In this document: positions 32,140 through 40,535 of the stretch, piece by piece
Position numbering within the stretch: the stretch's first letter is position 1
Layout: every line of letters starts with the position of its first letter
Assembly: GCA_903894295.1 (NCBI GenBank)
Contig: CAITPI010000023.1
Coordinates: 1-42,063, forward strand
Source: an uncultured Acidimicrobiaceae bacterium
GTDB lineage: Bacteria > Actinomycetota > Acidimicrobiia > Acidimicrobiales > RAAP-2
Reading direction: 5' to 3'
Length of the DNA stretch: 42,063 bases
Notes under the pieces: generated by a model
The model's input: the letters and a program-made list of their open reading frames with translations, nothing else
Database searches by the model: none
What the model was told of the DNA's origin: nothing
Position numbers and translations under genes: made by a program

Positions 32140-32855
32140 TGGCGGAACCGTTCGACACGTTGATGGTGGTTCAGGACCACGACACCGCCATTGACCAGAT
32201 GAAGCGGAGGATCGAGACCCTGCCCGAGCGGCAGGAGCTTTCCACCCTGCGGGCCGAGCATCAGGAGGTGACCGGCGCCCTGGCCCGGATCCAGGTCCAG
32301 GTGGACGACCTGAAGCGCCGACAGGCCGAACTCGAAGCGCTCATCGCCACCTCGGCCCAACGGCGGCACGACATCGAAGCCCGGATGCAGTCGGGGGTGT
32401 CGATCGCACCGCGCGACCTCGAGGCGATGGATCACGAAGTCCACCAGCTGACCGAGCGCCAAGCCCACCTCGAAGAAGACGAACTGCTGCTTCTGGAGGA
32501 AGAAGAGCCACTCGATGCCGAGGTGTCCGGCCACGAGACCCGACTGGCCGAACTCGAAGCCCGGGCCAAGGAACTTGAGGTGGCGGCCCGCCTGGCCGAG
32601 GCGGAGATCGTGGCGGCCATGGGTGTCGAGCAGGCCCGACGCGACGAGATGGCAGCCGGACTGCCCGGGGAGTTGCGGGACCGTTACGAACTGCTCCGGG
32701 TCCGGCTCGGCGGGGTGGGTGCCGCCCGGCTGGTCGGGGCCCAGTGCACCGGTTGCCATCTCACGCTCCCCTCGGGGGAGATCGACCAGATCCGAAAGCT
32801 CCCGGCCGAGTCGTTCGCCACCTGCCCCCAGTGCGACCGAATCCTCGTCCACTGA
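32139..32855 (+). CDS. C4-type zinc-ribbon coiled-coil protein (CT398-like)
   Basis: A 238-residue cytosolic protein. A long antiparallel coiled coil (about residues 15-170, rich in Glu, Leu and Ala heptads) is followed by a zinc ribbon with CTGC and CPQC. It matches the widely conserved COG1579 family related to chlamydial CT398, proposed to bind nucleic acid or act as an adaptor; its exact role is not settled. An excellent AAGGAGG site lies before the ATG. It is coupled by TGATG to the NUDIX gene and is 85 bp from the histidine-phosphatase gene. In actinobacteria this family commonly lies near phosphatase or RNase H genes. Confidence 0.9.
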   Translation: MAEPFDTLMVVQDHDTAIDQMKRRIETLPERQELSTLRAEHQEVTGALARIQVQVDDLKRRQAELEALIATSAQRRHDIEARMQSGVSIAPRDLEAMDHEVHQLTERQAHLEEDELLLLEEEEPLDAEVSGHETRLAELEARAKELEVAARLAEAEIVAAMGVEQARRDEMAAGLPGELRDRYELLRVRLGGVGAARLVGAQCTGCHLTLPSGEIDQIRKLPAESFATCPQCDRILVH

Positions 32856-32940
32856 TGCCGGTGGCGAAAGGACATGAACCCGGCCGCCCCGGGACGATGT
32901 CGATGTCTCCCGGCCCGGGCGATTCTCGGGGGGTTCGGTC

Positions 32941-33531
32941 GTGCTGATTCTGGTCCGTCATGGCGAATCAACCGGGAACGCGGCGCGTCTCCTGCTGGGC
33001 CGGCAGGAAGCTCCTCTGACCGAGCGGGGACGGGCCCAGGCCCGGTCGGTCGGGGCCGCGTTGCCGAAGGTCGGCTCGGTGGTGACGAGTTCGCTGGGAC
33101 GGGCCCGGGAGACGGCGGCGGCCTGGGATCTCGACCAGCCGGCGACGGTCGATGACCGCTGGATCGAGGTTGACTATGGCGTCCATGACGGGCAGCCGTT
33201 GACCGATGTCCCGGCGGACGTCTGGCGGTCCTGGCGGGCCGATCCGGACTTCGTGCCGGAAGGAGGGGAGTCCCTGGCATCGGCCGGGCTTCGGGTCCGG
33301 GCGGCCTGCGAAGAACTTTTTGCCATGAAGGGAGCCGGGGCGCGGGCCGACGAGCCGGTGGTCGTCGTGAGTCACGTGACCCCGATCAAGCTGGCCGTCT
33401 GTTGGGCGCTCGGACTCGGGGACGAGGGCACCTGGAGCCTCTATCTGGCCAACGCATCGATCACCAGCATCGACTGGGGTCCCGTCGGACCGGTCCTGCA
33501 CCAGTACAACCACACACCCTGGGCGTCCTGA
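32941..33531 (+). CDS. Histidine phosphatase family (phosphoglycerate-mutase-like) protein
   Basis: A 196-residue enzyme of the branch-1 histidine phosphatase family. The phosphate-accepting His is in LVRHGESTGNAARL at the N-terminus, and the second catalytic His is in VVSHVTPIKLAV. The Glu-containing loop DYGVHDGQPL lies between them. It would remove phosphate from a small molecule; the alpha-ribazole, sugar-phosphate and other specificities of this family cannot be told apart here. The start is GTG with a GGGGGG run a few bases upstream. It follows the NUDIX and zinc-ribbon genes on the same strand and converges on a TetR gene 36 bp away. Confidence 0.9.
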   Translation: MLILVRHGESTGNAARLLLGRQEAPLTERGRAQARSVGAALPKVGSVVTSSLGRARETAAAWDLDQPATVDDRWIEVDYGVHDGQPLTDVPADVWRSWRADPDFVPEGGESLASAGLRVRAACEELFAMKGAGARADEPVVVVSHVTPIKLAVCWALGLGDEGTWSLYLANASITSIDWGPVGPVLHQYNHTPWAS

Positions 33532-33567
33532 ACCGGCCGTGATGTCGTCCACCACCGACGCCGGGGA

Positions 33568-34221
33568 TCACTGCAGCAGCCGGTTGATGAAGTCCCGCAT
33601 CAATCCTTCGGCCGCTCCCGCCGGGAGGCCGTCGATCCGGGTGAGGTTGGCCCAGGACGTCCACGAGGTGGCCCGTTCGAGTTCCCACACAGTGGGCGAG
33701 GCGTTCCCGCCGAGATGGCGGAGTTCCGTGGTGAAACTGCGGGCCAGGCTCTGGCGGTTCCGGCGATGTTCCATGGCCAGCAGCCGCGCCATGGCGTCAT
33801 CGTGGCCGGCCCGGACGAGGGCCAGGTGCTGGAACGGCGCCGTCTCTTCGTAGAAGGCCCGCAGCTGGTGGGCGAAGTAGCGGATGCGGAGGTGCTTCGG
33901 GCCGCGGGGCGGAAGCGTCGGATAGGGATGGAGCGGGTGCGTGAGGACCGTGGTGACGGCCTCGACCACGATCGCGTCCAGGCCGTCGAAGCGGTTGTAG
34001 AGGGTTCGTCGGGTGACGCCGGCCCGTTCGGCCAGTCGATCGGCGCTGGGTTCGGTGCCCGACTCGCCGACGAGCGCCACCATGGCGGCCACGATCTGGC
34101 GGTGGGTGAACTGTCCGCGTTCCCAGCGGCGGTCCGGCCGGGTGACCGCAAGGATCAGAGGCCCTGGTGGGCCCGCACCCGTGGTGCGCTTCCCTCCGGC
34201 GTGGACACCCCCCGATCCCAC
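33568..34221 (-). CDS. TetR-family transcriptional regulator
   Basis: A 217-residue DNA-binding repressor-type protein. The N-terminal helix-turn-helix is at about residues 38-82 (QIVAAMVALVGESG then SADRLAERAGVTRRTLYNRF). The C-terminal ligand-binding helices are diverse. The first 30 residues (Gly/Pro-rich) are unusual but are supported by the start: GTG 34221 is preceded by TAAGTT seven bases upstream, the same leaderless pattern as neighbours. The upstream gene on the same strand is the alcohol dehydrogenase (114 bp away), a possible target. The effector is unknown. Confidence 0.85.
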   Translation of the reverse strand: MGSGGVHAGGKRTTGAGPPGPLILAVTRPDRRWERGQFTHRQIVAAMVALVGESGTEPSADRLAERAGVTRRTLYNRFDGLDAIVVEAVTTVLTHPLHPYPTLPPRGPKHLRIRYFAHQLRAFYEETAPFQHLALVRAGHDDAMARLLAMEHRRNRQSLARSFTTELRHLGGNASPTVWELERATSWTSWANLTRIDGLPAGAAEGLMRDFINRLLQ

Positions 34222-34228
34222 GTTGGGG

Positions 34229-34234
34229 AACTTA
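34229..34234 (-). promoter_or_regulatory. Putative -10 element of the TetR gene (leaderless)
   Basis: TAAGTT on the minus strand fits TANNNT and ends seven bases before GTG 34221. Confidence 0.5.
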
Positions 34235-34335
34235 GGACCGTGCCGGTCGGGCGTCCACCGTCCTCGCTCTGTGTCAGAGGTTGGCGACGCTGGGTGAAGG
34301 GGTCGAAACGGCCTCCGGACGGCCTGGGAGTCCGC

Positions 34336-35268
34336 TTACGGGTGCACGACGACCTTGATGGAGCCTTCGCTGCGATCGCCGGCCACCCGGAACGCCTCCG
34401 CGGCGTCGTCAAGCGCGAAGTGGTGGGTGATCATGACGTCGGGGAACTCCTCCACGGCCTGGAGCACGTCGATGGCCTGGACGAACTCCTCGGTGTCCTG
34501 GTGGTGACCGTAGGTGTAGGCGGGAACGAGTGTCGCTTCTTTCATCTGGAAGCCCAGTCCGACCGAGATCGGGTCCCAGAAGTTCCCGAGGATGCCGATG
34601 GTTCCGCCCGGCCGGACCCGGTTGATGGCCTCGTCCATCGATCCCTGGGTGCCGGCGGCCTCCAACACAATGTCGTAGTCGCTTCCGGGTGCGGTGCCCG
34701 CCCCCAGCCGTTCGCCGGCCTCCATCCGGTTGGTGTGGCGGGCGATGAGGTCCACTTCGATCCCCATCGAAGAGAGCACGGCGATGGTGGCAAGACCCAC
34801 CGGTCCGGCTCCGATGACGAGGACCCGACCCGGGGACGTGGCCCCGGCCCGATGGACACCGTGGAGGGCCACGGCCAGAGGCTCGACGAGGTTGCCGAAC
34901 TCCAGCAGGCGCTCGTCGGGCAGCACCTTGGCGCAGCGGGGATCGACCAGCACTTCGTCGGCGAGACCACCGTCCCGGCTGATGCCGTACATGGCACCGA
35001 ATGACTGGGGGCACTGCTGGCCATCCCCGGCCACACACCGGTCACAGGTGCCACACGCCACGATGGGCAGCACGGCCACCGGGGTGCCGTCGTCGAGGCG
35101 GCCACAGAACTCGTGACCCAGGGTGAAGGCCAGTGGCCCGTAGGAGATCATGTGGAGGTCGGATCCGCAGATTCCCGACGAAGCCACCCGGACCCGGACC
35201 CCGTCGTTGGCCGAGTCGGTGACGTTGACGACCTCGATGCCGTTCTCGGTGCTTCTCACAGCGCGCAT
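34336..35268 (-). CDS. Zinc-dependent alcohol/polyol dehydrogenase (MDR family)
   Basis: A 310-residue medium-chain dehydrogenase/reductase. The catalytic zinc ligands are in SSGICGSDLHM (Cys), TLGHEFCG (His, Glu) and NLVEPLAVALHG. The structural zinc loop is ACGTCDRCVAGDGQQC. The Rossmann NAD(P) site is VLVIGAGPVGLATIA. It oxidises an alcohol or polyol to the carbonyl. At 310 residues it is shorter than the usual 340-370, and the coenzyme domain is the compact part. ATG 35268 was chosen for AAGGAG eight bases upstream, discarding an 18-residue extension. It diverges from the EamA gene. Confidence 0.88.
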   Translation of the reverse strand: MRAVRSTENGIEVVNVTDSANDGVRVRVASSGICGSDLHMISYGPLAFTLGHEFCGRLDDGTPVAVLPIVACGTCDRCVAGDGQQCPQSFGAMYGISRDGGLADEVLVDPRCAKVLPDERLLEFGNLVEPLAVALHGVHRAGATSPGRVLVIGAGPVGLATIAVLSSMGIEVDLIARHTNRMEAGERLGAGTAPGSDYDIVLEAAGTQGSMDEAINRVRPGGTIGILGNFWDPISVGLGFQMKEATLVPAYTYGHHQDTEEFVQAIDVLQAVEEFPDVMITHHFALDDAAEAFRVAGDRSEGSIKVVVHP

Positions 35269-35378
35269 GGTGCGATCTCCTTGTCTGGCCTGAACCGGGC
35301 GTTGGCCTACCCTACGCGTCAATCACCGGGCGGTCCGGGTGGGGGAACAGCCCGCGATCGCCCGGAGGGGAACCCAGG

Positions 35379-35429
35379 TGACCACGATCACCAGGGGACC
35401 ACGATCACCGGGGAACCACGATTACTAGG
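35379..35429 (+). repeat. Three tandem 17-bp direct repeats in the EamA promoter
   Basis: TGACCACGATCACCAGG (35379-35395), GGACCACGATCACCGGG (35396-35412) and GAACCACGATTACTAGG (35413-35429), head to tail. The core is CCACGATCAC. The third, most diverged copy overlaps the TAGGAT -10 element, so the repeat sits where an operator or activator site would be. Confidence 0.75.
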
Positions 35430-35431
35430 AT
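35426..35431 (+). promoter_or_regulatory. Putative -10 element of the EamA gene (leaderless)
   Basis: TAGGAT ends six bases before GTG 35438; no Shine-Dalgarno sequence is present. Confidence 0.5.
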
Positions 35432-35437
35432 CGGCAG

Positions 35438-36280
35438 GTGCTCGGCTTGATCTTGGCCCTCGTGTCGTCTCTGACCTACGGATGTGCCGACTTCGCCGGT
35501 GGCCTTGCCACCCGGGGCGCGCACGTCCTCAGGGTCGTCGCCGTCGCCGCTCCGGTCTCGCTCGTCCTCGAACTTCTGCTCCTCCCGGTCGTCGGCGGGC
35601 ACTGGTCGGCGTCGGCTGTCTGGTGGGGCGTGGCCTCCGGCGTGGCCTCGGCCGCGTCGTTCGCCCTGCTCTACCAGTGCCTGGCTCTCGGGCCGATGAG
35701 TGTGCTGTCTCCTGTCACCGCCCTGATCTCGGCCGTGCTGCCCGCCACGGTGGGCCTGCTGCTCGGCGAGCGCCTCGGATGGCTTTCGGGCTCGGCGGTG
35801 GTGCTGGCCCTGGTCTCGGTGCTCGTCATCACCGCCGCCGGTGAAGAAGGCGGACTTCGTCCCACCCTGACTGCCCTGATGTTGGCGCTCGGAGCGGGAC
35901 TGGCCATCGCCGCCCAACTCGTCTGCCTGGCCCGGGCTCCGCACGCCAGCGGAGTCGTTCCCCTCGTGGTGGGCCGCGGGGTCTCGACCGGGCTGCTGCT
36001 GTTGGCCTTTCTGTTCGCCACCGGTCATCTCGGACCGGACCGCCCCCACGTGTGGATGACGGTGGTGGCCGGGGTCATGGATGCCACGGCCAACTCGTCG
36101 TTCCTCTTCGCGGTGCGTCATGGATCCCTGGTGGTGGTTGCCGTGATCACGGCGCTCTACCCGGCCTCGACCGTTCTCCTTGCCCGGTTCGTCCTTGGCG
36201 AGCGACTGGCCCGGATCCAGGTGGCCGGACTGCTCCTCGCCGCCGTCGCCGTTTCGGTCCTGGCCGTCGCCCCGGCGTGA
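35438..36280 (+). CDS. EamA/DMT-family transporter
   Basis: A 280-residue membrane protein with about ten helices in two EamA-like halves. The second half begins at PTLTALMLALGAGLAIAAQLV and includes the diagnostic ALYPASTVLLARFVLGERLARIQVAGLLLAAVAVSVL. DMT permeases export amino acids, nucleosides or small metabolites; the substrate is unknown. The start is GTG at 35438 with the leaderless pattern. It is preceded by three 17-bp tandem repeats and ends at a long hairpin facing the convergent TerB/Coq4-like gene. Confidence 0.88.
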   Translation: MLGLILALVSSLTYGCADFAGGLATRGAHVLRVVAVAAPVSLVLELLLLPVVGGHWSASAVWWGVASGVASAASFALLYQCLALGPMSVLSPVTALISAVLPATVGLLLGERLGWLSGSAVVLALVSVLVITAAGEEGGLRPTLTALMLALGAGLAIAAQLVCLARAPHASGVVPLVVGRGVSTGLLLLAFLFATGHLGPDRPHVWMTVVAGVMDATANSSFLFAVRHGSLVVVAVITALYPASTVLLARFVLGERLARIQVAGLLLAAVAVSVLAVAPA

Positions 36281-36348
36281 AATCCCGGCCGGAAGCGGCC
36301 ACGACCGCCCGGGTGGGCGGCGGTGGGGGTGGGCGCGTGGTCGGGATT
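36281..36348. terminator. Bidirectional hairpin spanning the convergent gap
   Basis: AATCCCG (36281-36287) and CGGGATT (36342-36348) enclose the whole 70-bp gap between convergent stops. An inner CCGCCC-GGGT-GGGCGG stem lies at 36305-36320. It has no T-run but could fold strongly in both transcripts. Confidence 0.5.
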
Positions 36349-36350
36349 CC

Positions 36351-37325
36351 TCAGTCGGTCCCGGTCCAGAAGTGGTGCCCGTCATCGGGACGCTTCGGGG
36401 CCGGCACCCCAAAACGGCGACGGACTTCTTCCAGGGGCAGAGGGGCCAGCGCAAAGTGGTCCACCAGCGAGAAATCGCCAGTGCAGGCCGCCCCCCGTTC
36501 CATCTCCTCCCCGAGGAGTTCGGCGGCGCCGTCCCGTTCCAGAATGGATGCCTCGCCGGCCCGGGTGGCCACATTGCCGAATCCGGCTTCATGGAAGATG
36601 AGTGAACTCAACAGGGCGGCCCGGTTGACCGCGTTGTCGTTCATCGTCATCTGGAAGGCACTCAGGGCGATCTCCCCGGGTCCGGTCGGCTCGATGCCGG
36701 CGATGACGTGGGTCATGTCATGGGCCACGTAGAAGTGGTTGAGGCTGGAGGCCGTGCTCCCGGGCAGCGGGATGCCGGCCCGCCGGTAGAACTCGACGAA
36801 CTCGTGGCCCAGCGTCCCGGGCTCCAGATCCCCCAGGGCCCGGAGACGCCCCGCCAGGTCTTCGTCCCGCTCGTCGGCCGGGGCCACTCCGGGCAGGGAG
36901 GGCTCGCTGCGCAGCGGCAGCACGTCGGAGAAAAACCGGTCGAAGTCCTCGGCTGCCTGCTGGCGGCTGTTGTCGATGAAGGAGCGGAACAGCTGGAGAT
37001 CCGGTGACTCGACACCGAGGGCCGACGCATACTCTTCGACCGCCTTCACCTGGTTGTCGCCCAATGGGTGGCGACAACACTCCAGCGTTACCAGGATCTC
37101 GTGGAAGCGGCGGCGCTCGACTTCGTCGGTGAGGGCCTCGGAGAGTTCGTCGGCCGACAGGCGGGCCGTGGCGTCGAACCCGTCAGCCGGCACATGAAAG
37201 AGATGGGCGGAGATGGCCCCGAGGACCCGGAGCTGGTCGTCCGTCGGGCCGCCGTCGACGTCGATGGCGCCGAGCAGTCCGGCGATGACCGAAGGGATCG
37301 AAGTTTCGGCGAAGGAGAAGGACAC
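36351..37325 (-). CDS. TerB-like / Coq4-like two-domain protein
   Basis: A 324-residue cytosolic protein that I place only tentatively. The N-terminal half (about 10-120) looks like an all-helical TerB-type domain (IPSVIAGLLGAIDVDGG, HPLGDNQVKAVEEYASALGV). The C-terminal half contains FYVAHDMTHVIAGIEPTGPGE, an HDxxHxxxG...E metal-binding pattern as in Coq4, then IALSAFQMTMNDN and LSSLIFHEAGFG. In Coq4 this pattern binds a divalent metal and acts in ubiquinone biosynthesis, but actinobacteria normally use menaquinone. GTG 37325 is preceded by TAGGCT six bases upstream. The next gene on the strand (TRIC) is 32 bp upstream. Confidence 0.6.
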   Translation of the reverse strand: MSFSFAETSIPSVIAGLLGAIDVDGGPTDDQLRVLGAISAHLFHVPADGFDATARLSADELSEALTDEVERRRFHEILVTLECCRHPLGDNQVKAVEEYASALGVESPDLQLFRSFIDNSRQQAAEDFDRFFSDVLPLRSEPSLPGVAPADERDEDLAGRLRALGDLEPGTLGHEFVEFYRRAGIPLPGSTASSLNHFYVAHDMTHVIAGIEPTGPGEIALSAFQMTMNDNAVNRAALLSSLIFHEAGFGNVATRAGEASILERDGAAELLGEEMERGAACTGDFSLVDHFALAPLPLEEVRRRFGVPAPKRPDDGHHFWTGTD

Positions 37326-37331
37326 GAGGCC

Positions 37332-37337
37332 AGCCTA
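37332..37337 (-). promoter_or_regulatory. Putative -10 element of the TerB/Coq4-like gene (leaderless)
   Basis: TAGGCT on the minus strand fits TANNNT and ends six bases before GTG 37325; no Shine-Dalgarno sequence is visible. Confidence 0.5.
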
Positions 37338-37357
37338 TGGGCGGAACTTCGGCGCAG

Positions 37358-38155
37358 TCAGGATTCCAGAGGACCCGTCCCGGAAGAACCCGTCCCGGCT
37401 GCACCTGTTTCGCCGGTCGGGGGGGCTGCCGGGGACGGGTCGGTCGTAAAGGGATCGGTGGCGCGGCGCCCGAGTGCGGCGACCGGGAGATTGATCTGGT
37501 AGTGGATCCCGATCAACCGGATGACCAGACAGGTCAGGGCGGCCATCCCGTACCACCAGAGATGGTCCTGACGGAGTTCGTGGCCGATGACCACGATGGA
37601 GGCTCCGACCAGGGCGGGAATGGCGTAGAGGCCCTCCCGCAGCACGGCGGGAACCCGGTTCAGGACCACGTCGCGCACAACACCGCCACCGACGCCGGTC
37701 ACGGTGCCAAGGATGGCGGCCGGAACCGGTCCGGCGTGGACTTCGAGGGCGAGGCTGGCGCCGATCACGCAGAACAGGGAGAGACCGACTGCGTCGAAGA
37801 TTTCCATGGAGTCCCGCCACTTCGACAGGACGTCCCGGCCGATGAAGGCCACCAGGCCGGCCGCCACCACGGCGCTGATGACCCTCCAGTCGAAGAGTGA
37901 CGTGGCGCGTTGGCCGAGCAGCACGTCCCGCAGGATTCCGCCCGCCAGACCGACCGTGGCGGCCAGCACCATCACGCCGAAGATGTCGAGACGGGAGCGA
38001 ACGGCGGCCAGGCCGCCGCTGATGCCGAACACGAACGCCCCGACAATGGTGATGATGGTGATGGGCCGGCCGTCCAGGGCGGTCAGGATCCGGGGTGTTC
38101 CGCTCAGGCCGGACACCGCCAGTTGAAGTTCGTGCAGGGCGAGGAGGTGGAACAT
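37358..38155 (-). CDS. TRIC-type cation channel family membrane protein (UPF0126)
   Basis: A 265-residue protein with seven hydrophobic helices in two related halves, each carrying a GG..RDV motif: GLAGGILRDVLLG and GVGGGVVRDVVLN. This duplicated pattern defines the UPF0126 family, recognised as bacterial homologues of trimeric intracellular cation (TRIC) channels, which pass K+ or other small ions. The C-terminal 30 residues are Pro/Gly/Thr-rich and probably disordered. The ATG at 38155 has no evident ribosome-binding site. It diverges from the ThrE-type exporter gene by 126 bp. Confidence 0.9.
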   Translation of the reverse strand: MFHLLALHELQLAVSGLSGTPRILTALDGRPITIITIVGAFVFGISGGLAAVRSRLDIFGVMVLAATVGLAGGILRDVLLGQRATSLFDWRVISAVVAAGLVAFIGRDVLSKWRDSMEIFDAVGLSLFCVIGASLALEVHAGPVPAAILGTVTGVGGGVVRDVVLNRVPAVLREGLYAIPALVGASIVVIGHELRQDHLWWYGMAALTCLVIRLIGIHYQINLPVAALGRRATDPFTTDPSPAAPPTGETGAAGTGSSGTGPLES

Positions 38156-38268
38156 GGTGGCGTTAGATCATGTCTCATGGCGCACCCGGATGCCCATTCC
38201 CGGGATTTGACCGGGCCCGTTCGCATCCCGAACCCATCCAATTCCATGGTTTGCCCGGGTCCAGCCAC

Positions 38269-38274
38269 TAGTTT
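38269..38274 (+). promoter_or_regulatory. Putative -10 element of the ThrE-type gene (leaderless)
   Basis: TAGTTT fits TANNNT and ends seven bases before ATG 38282. Confidence 0.5.
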
Positions 38275-38281
38275 GCCGGGC

Positions 38282-39562
38282 ATGTCCACCACCGTTCCCG
38301 AGGAGACCGAAGGTACCGACGTCGACCATCTCGTCCGGCTTTCGGCCAAGTTCCTGCTGAAGAACAGTGCCGAGGGAACCTTCGATCTCCATGGGACCCT
38401 CCGACGCATCGGTTCCGCCTACGGCGTCAAGGTGGAGTCGATGATCATGATGGAGGGCATGGTCGTGGTGGTGAACCATCCCGACGGCACCCAGTGGACC
38501 TCGGCGGTTCACGCCGAACCTTCACTCGAGCGCCTCGACCGGGTGTCGGACTTCCGGGACCTCAGTGAGCGGATGACCAGCGGCGCCCTGACCCCCACCG
38601 AGGCACTGGCCGAACTGGAAAAACTGGAAGAGAGCCGGGATCCGTTTCCCTGGTGGTTGCGGATCATCGGGGTGATGCTGTTCTCGGCGGGCTTTGCCCC
38701 GAGCATGCAGGCCAACTGGCGTCAGGTGGGAGCGGCCGCCGTGCTGGGCGGGGTCATGGCCCTCGTGGTGGTGGGCGGCGAGCGCATTGCCATCTTCAAG
38801 ATCGTGCTGCCCTTGCTGGGCTCGACGGCGGTGGCGGTCGTGGCGTTCCGGATCCTCCATGACACCCATCCTCACGGCGGACCGGTGCTGGTGATGGTCC
38901 CGGCCCTGTTCGTGATGATTCCCGGAGATTTCCTGGTGGCCGCGGCGGCCGAGATCGCCGTGGGCCAGTTCACGGTGGGTACCATCCGGCTGGCCCAGTC
39001 GACGCTGGTGCTTTTCGAACTGGCCGGTGGTGTCCTGATCGGCGCCGCCCTGTGCGGGGTGTCGACGTCGGATCTCATCGCCGCCACCACGGTCAACAAC
39101 CTGCCGTTCTGGATCCTGGTGGTGGCGTGGATTCCCTTCTCAATCGGCGTGGCACTCACCTTCTGCCTGCGCCGGAAGGACTTCCTGTGGCTGCTCGGTG
39201 GCGTCTATGTGGCCTGGGGGGTCCAACTCTTCGGCACGTGGACGCTCGGTACCACCACCGGCACCTTCCTGGCCGCCCTGGTGCTGGCCCTTGGTGGCGT
39301 GCTTCTCGGCAACCGACCCGGCCGGCCTCCGGCGTTGATCATCATCCTCGGTGGCGTGTTCGTCCTGACCGTGGGATCCATGGCGTTGCGCGGACTCACC
39401 GCCCTGGCCGGGGGCGGTCTGGTCGAGTCGATGCACGACCTGAGCGACTTCATGCAGATCGCCGGTGGCCTGACGTTTGGCCTGATTCTCGGAATGGGTC
39501 TCGGGGCCACCGTGCTCCGGCGCCGCTACGGGGCCGGAGCTGTCGTCTCCACGTCCCTCTGA
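38282..39562 (+). CDS. ThrE-family threonine/serine exporter
   Basis: A 426-residue membrane protein. The N-terminal DUF1212 half starts in the cytosol (HLVRLSAKFLLKNSAEGTFDLHGTLRRIG, SMIMMEGMVVVV) and leads to five helices (WWLRIIGVMLFSAGFAPSM onwards). The C-terminal half (PFWILVVAWIPFSIGVALTF onwards) supplies five more, as in ThrE of Corynebacterium. VPALFVMIPGDFLVAAAAE matches the conserved 'P.....PG' segment that joins the halves. It probably exports threonine, serine or related small amino acids with the proton gradient. The start at 38282 follows the leaderless -10 rule. Upstream in-frame codons continue into the divergent TRIC region and were discarded. Confidence 0.88.
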   Translation: MSTTVPEETEGTDVDHLVRLSAKFLLKNSAEGTFDLHGTLRRIGSAYGVKVESMIMMEGMVVVVNHPDGTQWTSAVHAEPSLERLDRVSDFRDLSERMTSGALTPTEALAELEKLEESRDPFPWWLRIIGVMLFSAGFAPSMQANWRQVGAAAVLGGVMALVVVGGERIAIFKIVLPLLGSTAVAVVAFRILHDTHPHGGPVLVMVPALFVMIPGDFLVAAAAEIAVGQFTVGTIRLAQSTLVLFELAGGVLIGAALCGVSTSDLIAATTVNNLPFWILVVAWIPFSIGVALTFCLRRKDFLWLLGGVYVAWGVQLFGTWTLGTTTGTFLAALVLALGGVLLGNRPGRPPALIIILGGVFVLTVGSMALRGLTALAGGGLVESMHDLSDFMQIAGGLTFGLILGMGLGATVLRRRYGAGAVVSTSL

Positions 39563-39575
39563 GGCCGGAACACCT

Positions 39576-39600
39576 CCACCGGGAAACGACCATCCGGTGG
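39576..39600 (+). terminator. Hairpin after the ThrE-type gene
   Basis: CCACCGG/CCGGTGG, a perfect 7-bp stem with an 11-nt loop, 13 bases after the stop. There is no T-run, so the strength is uncertain. Confidence 0.45.
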
Positions 39601-39634
39601 CCGGATCGCTGTCGCCCGTATGCTGGTTGACGTC

Positions 39635-40465
39635 ATGGTGACGACGTTCAACGAGGCGGATCCCACGGAGCAGCGCACCGGCACCGACCGCGCCGGTGAT
39701 GGCCGCTCTGGGGGCGACGTTGCAACGTGGCGTTGTCGCTACGGGATGGGCGCGGGCCTTTGGGCGGCCGGAGGCCGTCATGTCGTCGAAGATGACCGGT
39801 GGCTGGCCATCTCGGGTGTTGGTGACGTCGGATCCAACCAGGCGCTTGTCTGGTCGGGTGAGCCGGGCCGGATCGACTCCACGGTGGAAGACCTGCTGGC
39901 CGCGGGCGTTCCCGGCGTGGTCAATCTGGCCGGACCGGCCCTCGGTTGGGCCCAGGTGATGGTCGACCGCAGTTGGGTGTGCGTCGGTGCCCTGCCGTTC
40001 ATGCGGGGAAGGTGTGACACCTTGCGCCTCGGTGCATTCGACCGGCGGGTGCGACGGCTGGAGGAACAAGATCTCGCCGCAGGTCGGGCGCTGCTGGGCC
40101 AGGCGTTCGGGTGGACCGACGAGGCCACCGAGGTGGCACTGGGCGTCCGGGCCGTCGACACCACGTCGGCCTCGGGGTTCTGGGGACTGGAAGAGGACGG
40201 TGAACTCGTGGCCGTGGCCGGCTTGCCGGTTGACGGTTCGTCGGCCACCTTGTTCTCGATGGCCTGCTCGCCCCGACACCAGGGCCGTGGCTTCGGTCGG
40301 TCCCTTCTGGGCTCGGCGCTCCAACGGGTGGCCGAAGACGGGGTCGGCGAGGTGCTGCTGACGGCTTCGGATTCGGGTCTGCCGCTCTACCGCTCGATGG
40401 GATTTTCGATGGTTGAGTACTGGCAGCGGTGGTCCCGGCCCCGCTGGATGATGTCACCGACCTAG
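39635..40465 (+). CDS. GNAT-family N-acetyltransferase
   Basis: A 276-residue protein whose C-terminal part (about 145-270) is a GNAT domain. LFSMACSPRHQGRGFGRSLLGSAL holds the acetyl-CoA pyrophosphate loop QGRGFG, and GLPLYRSMGFSMVEYWQRW is the usual C-terminal beta-bulge region. The N-terminal 140 residues form an extra, probably GNAT-like degenerate, half, giving a size seen in double-GNAT proteins. It would acetylate a small-molecule amine or a protein. A TATGCT hexamer ends ten bases before the ATG, so the leader may be very short. The substrate is unknown. Confidence 0.85.
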   Translation: MVTTFNEADPTEQRTGTDRAGDGRSGGDVATWRCRYGMGAGLWAAGGRHVVEDDRWLAISGVGDVGSNQALVWSGEPGRIDSTVEDLLAAGVPGVVNLAGPALGWAQVMVDRSWVCVGALPFMRGRCDTLRLGAFDRRVRRLEEQDLAAGRALLGQAFGWTDEATEVALGVRAVDTTSASGFWGLEEDGELVAVAGLPVDGSSATLFSMACSPRHQGRGFGRSLLGSALQRVAEDGVGEVLLTASDSGLPLYRSMGFSMVEYWQRWSRPRWMMSPT

Positions 40466-40468
40466 GAG

Positions 40469-40497
40469 ACGCCCCGGCCGGAAGAACAAAGGGGCGT
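40469..40497. terminator. Hairpin between convergent GNAT and ATP-grasp genes
   Basis: ACGCCCC/GGGGCGT, a perfect 7-bp stem with a 15-nt loop in the 70-bp gap between stops. There is no T-run on either side. Confidence 0.4.
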
Positions 40498-40535
40498 GCC
40501 GGTCACGTTGGTCGCGCCAGCGAGAACTGCGGCGT

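Noticed and set aside
32856..32940. Possible RNase P RNA in the gap before the histidine phosphatase
   Set aside because: Only 85 bp, too short for rnpB, and no conserved core seen.
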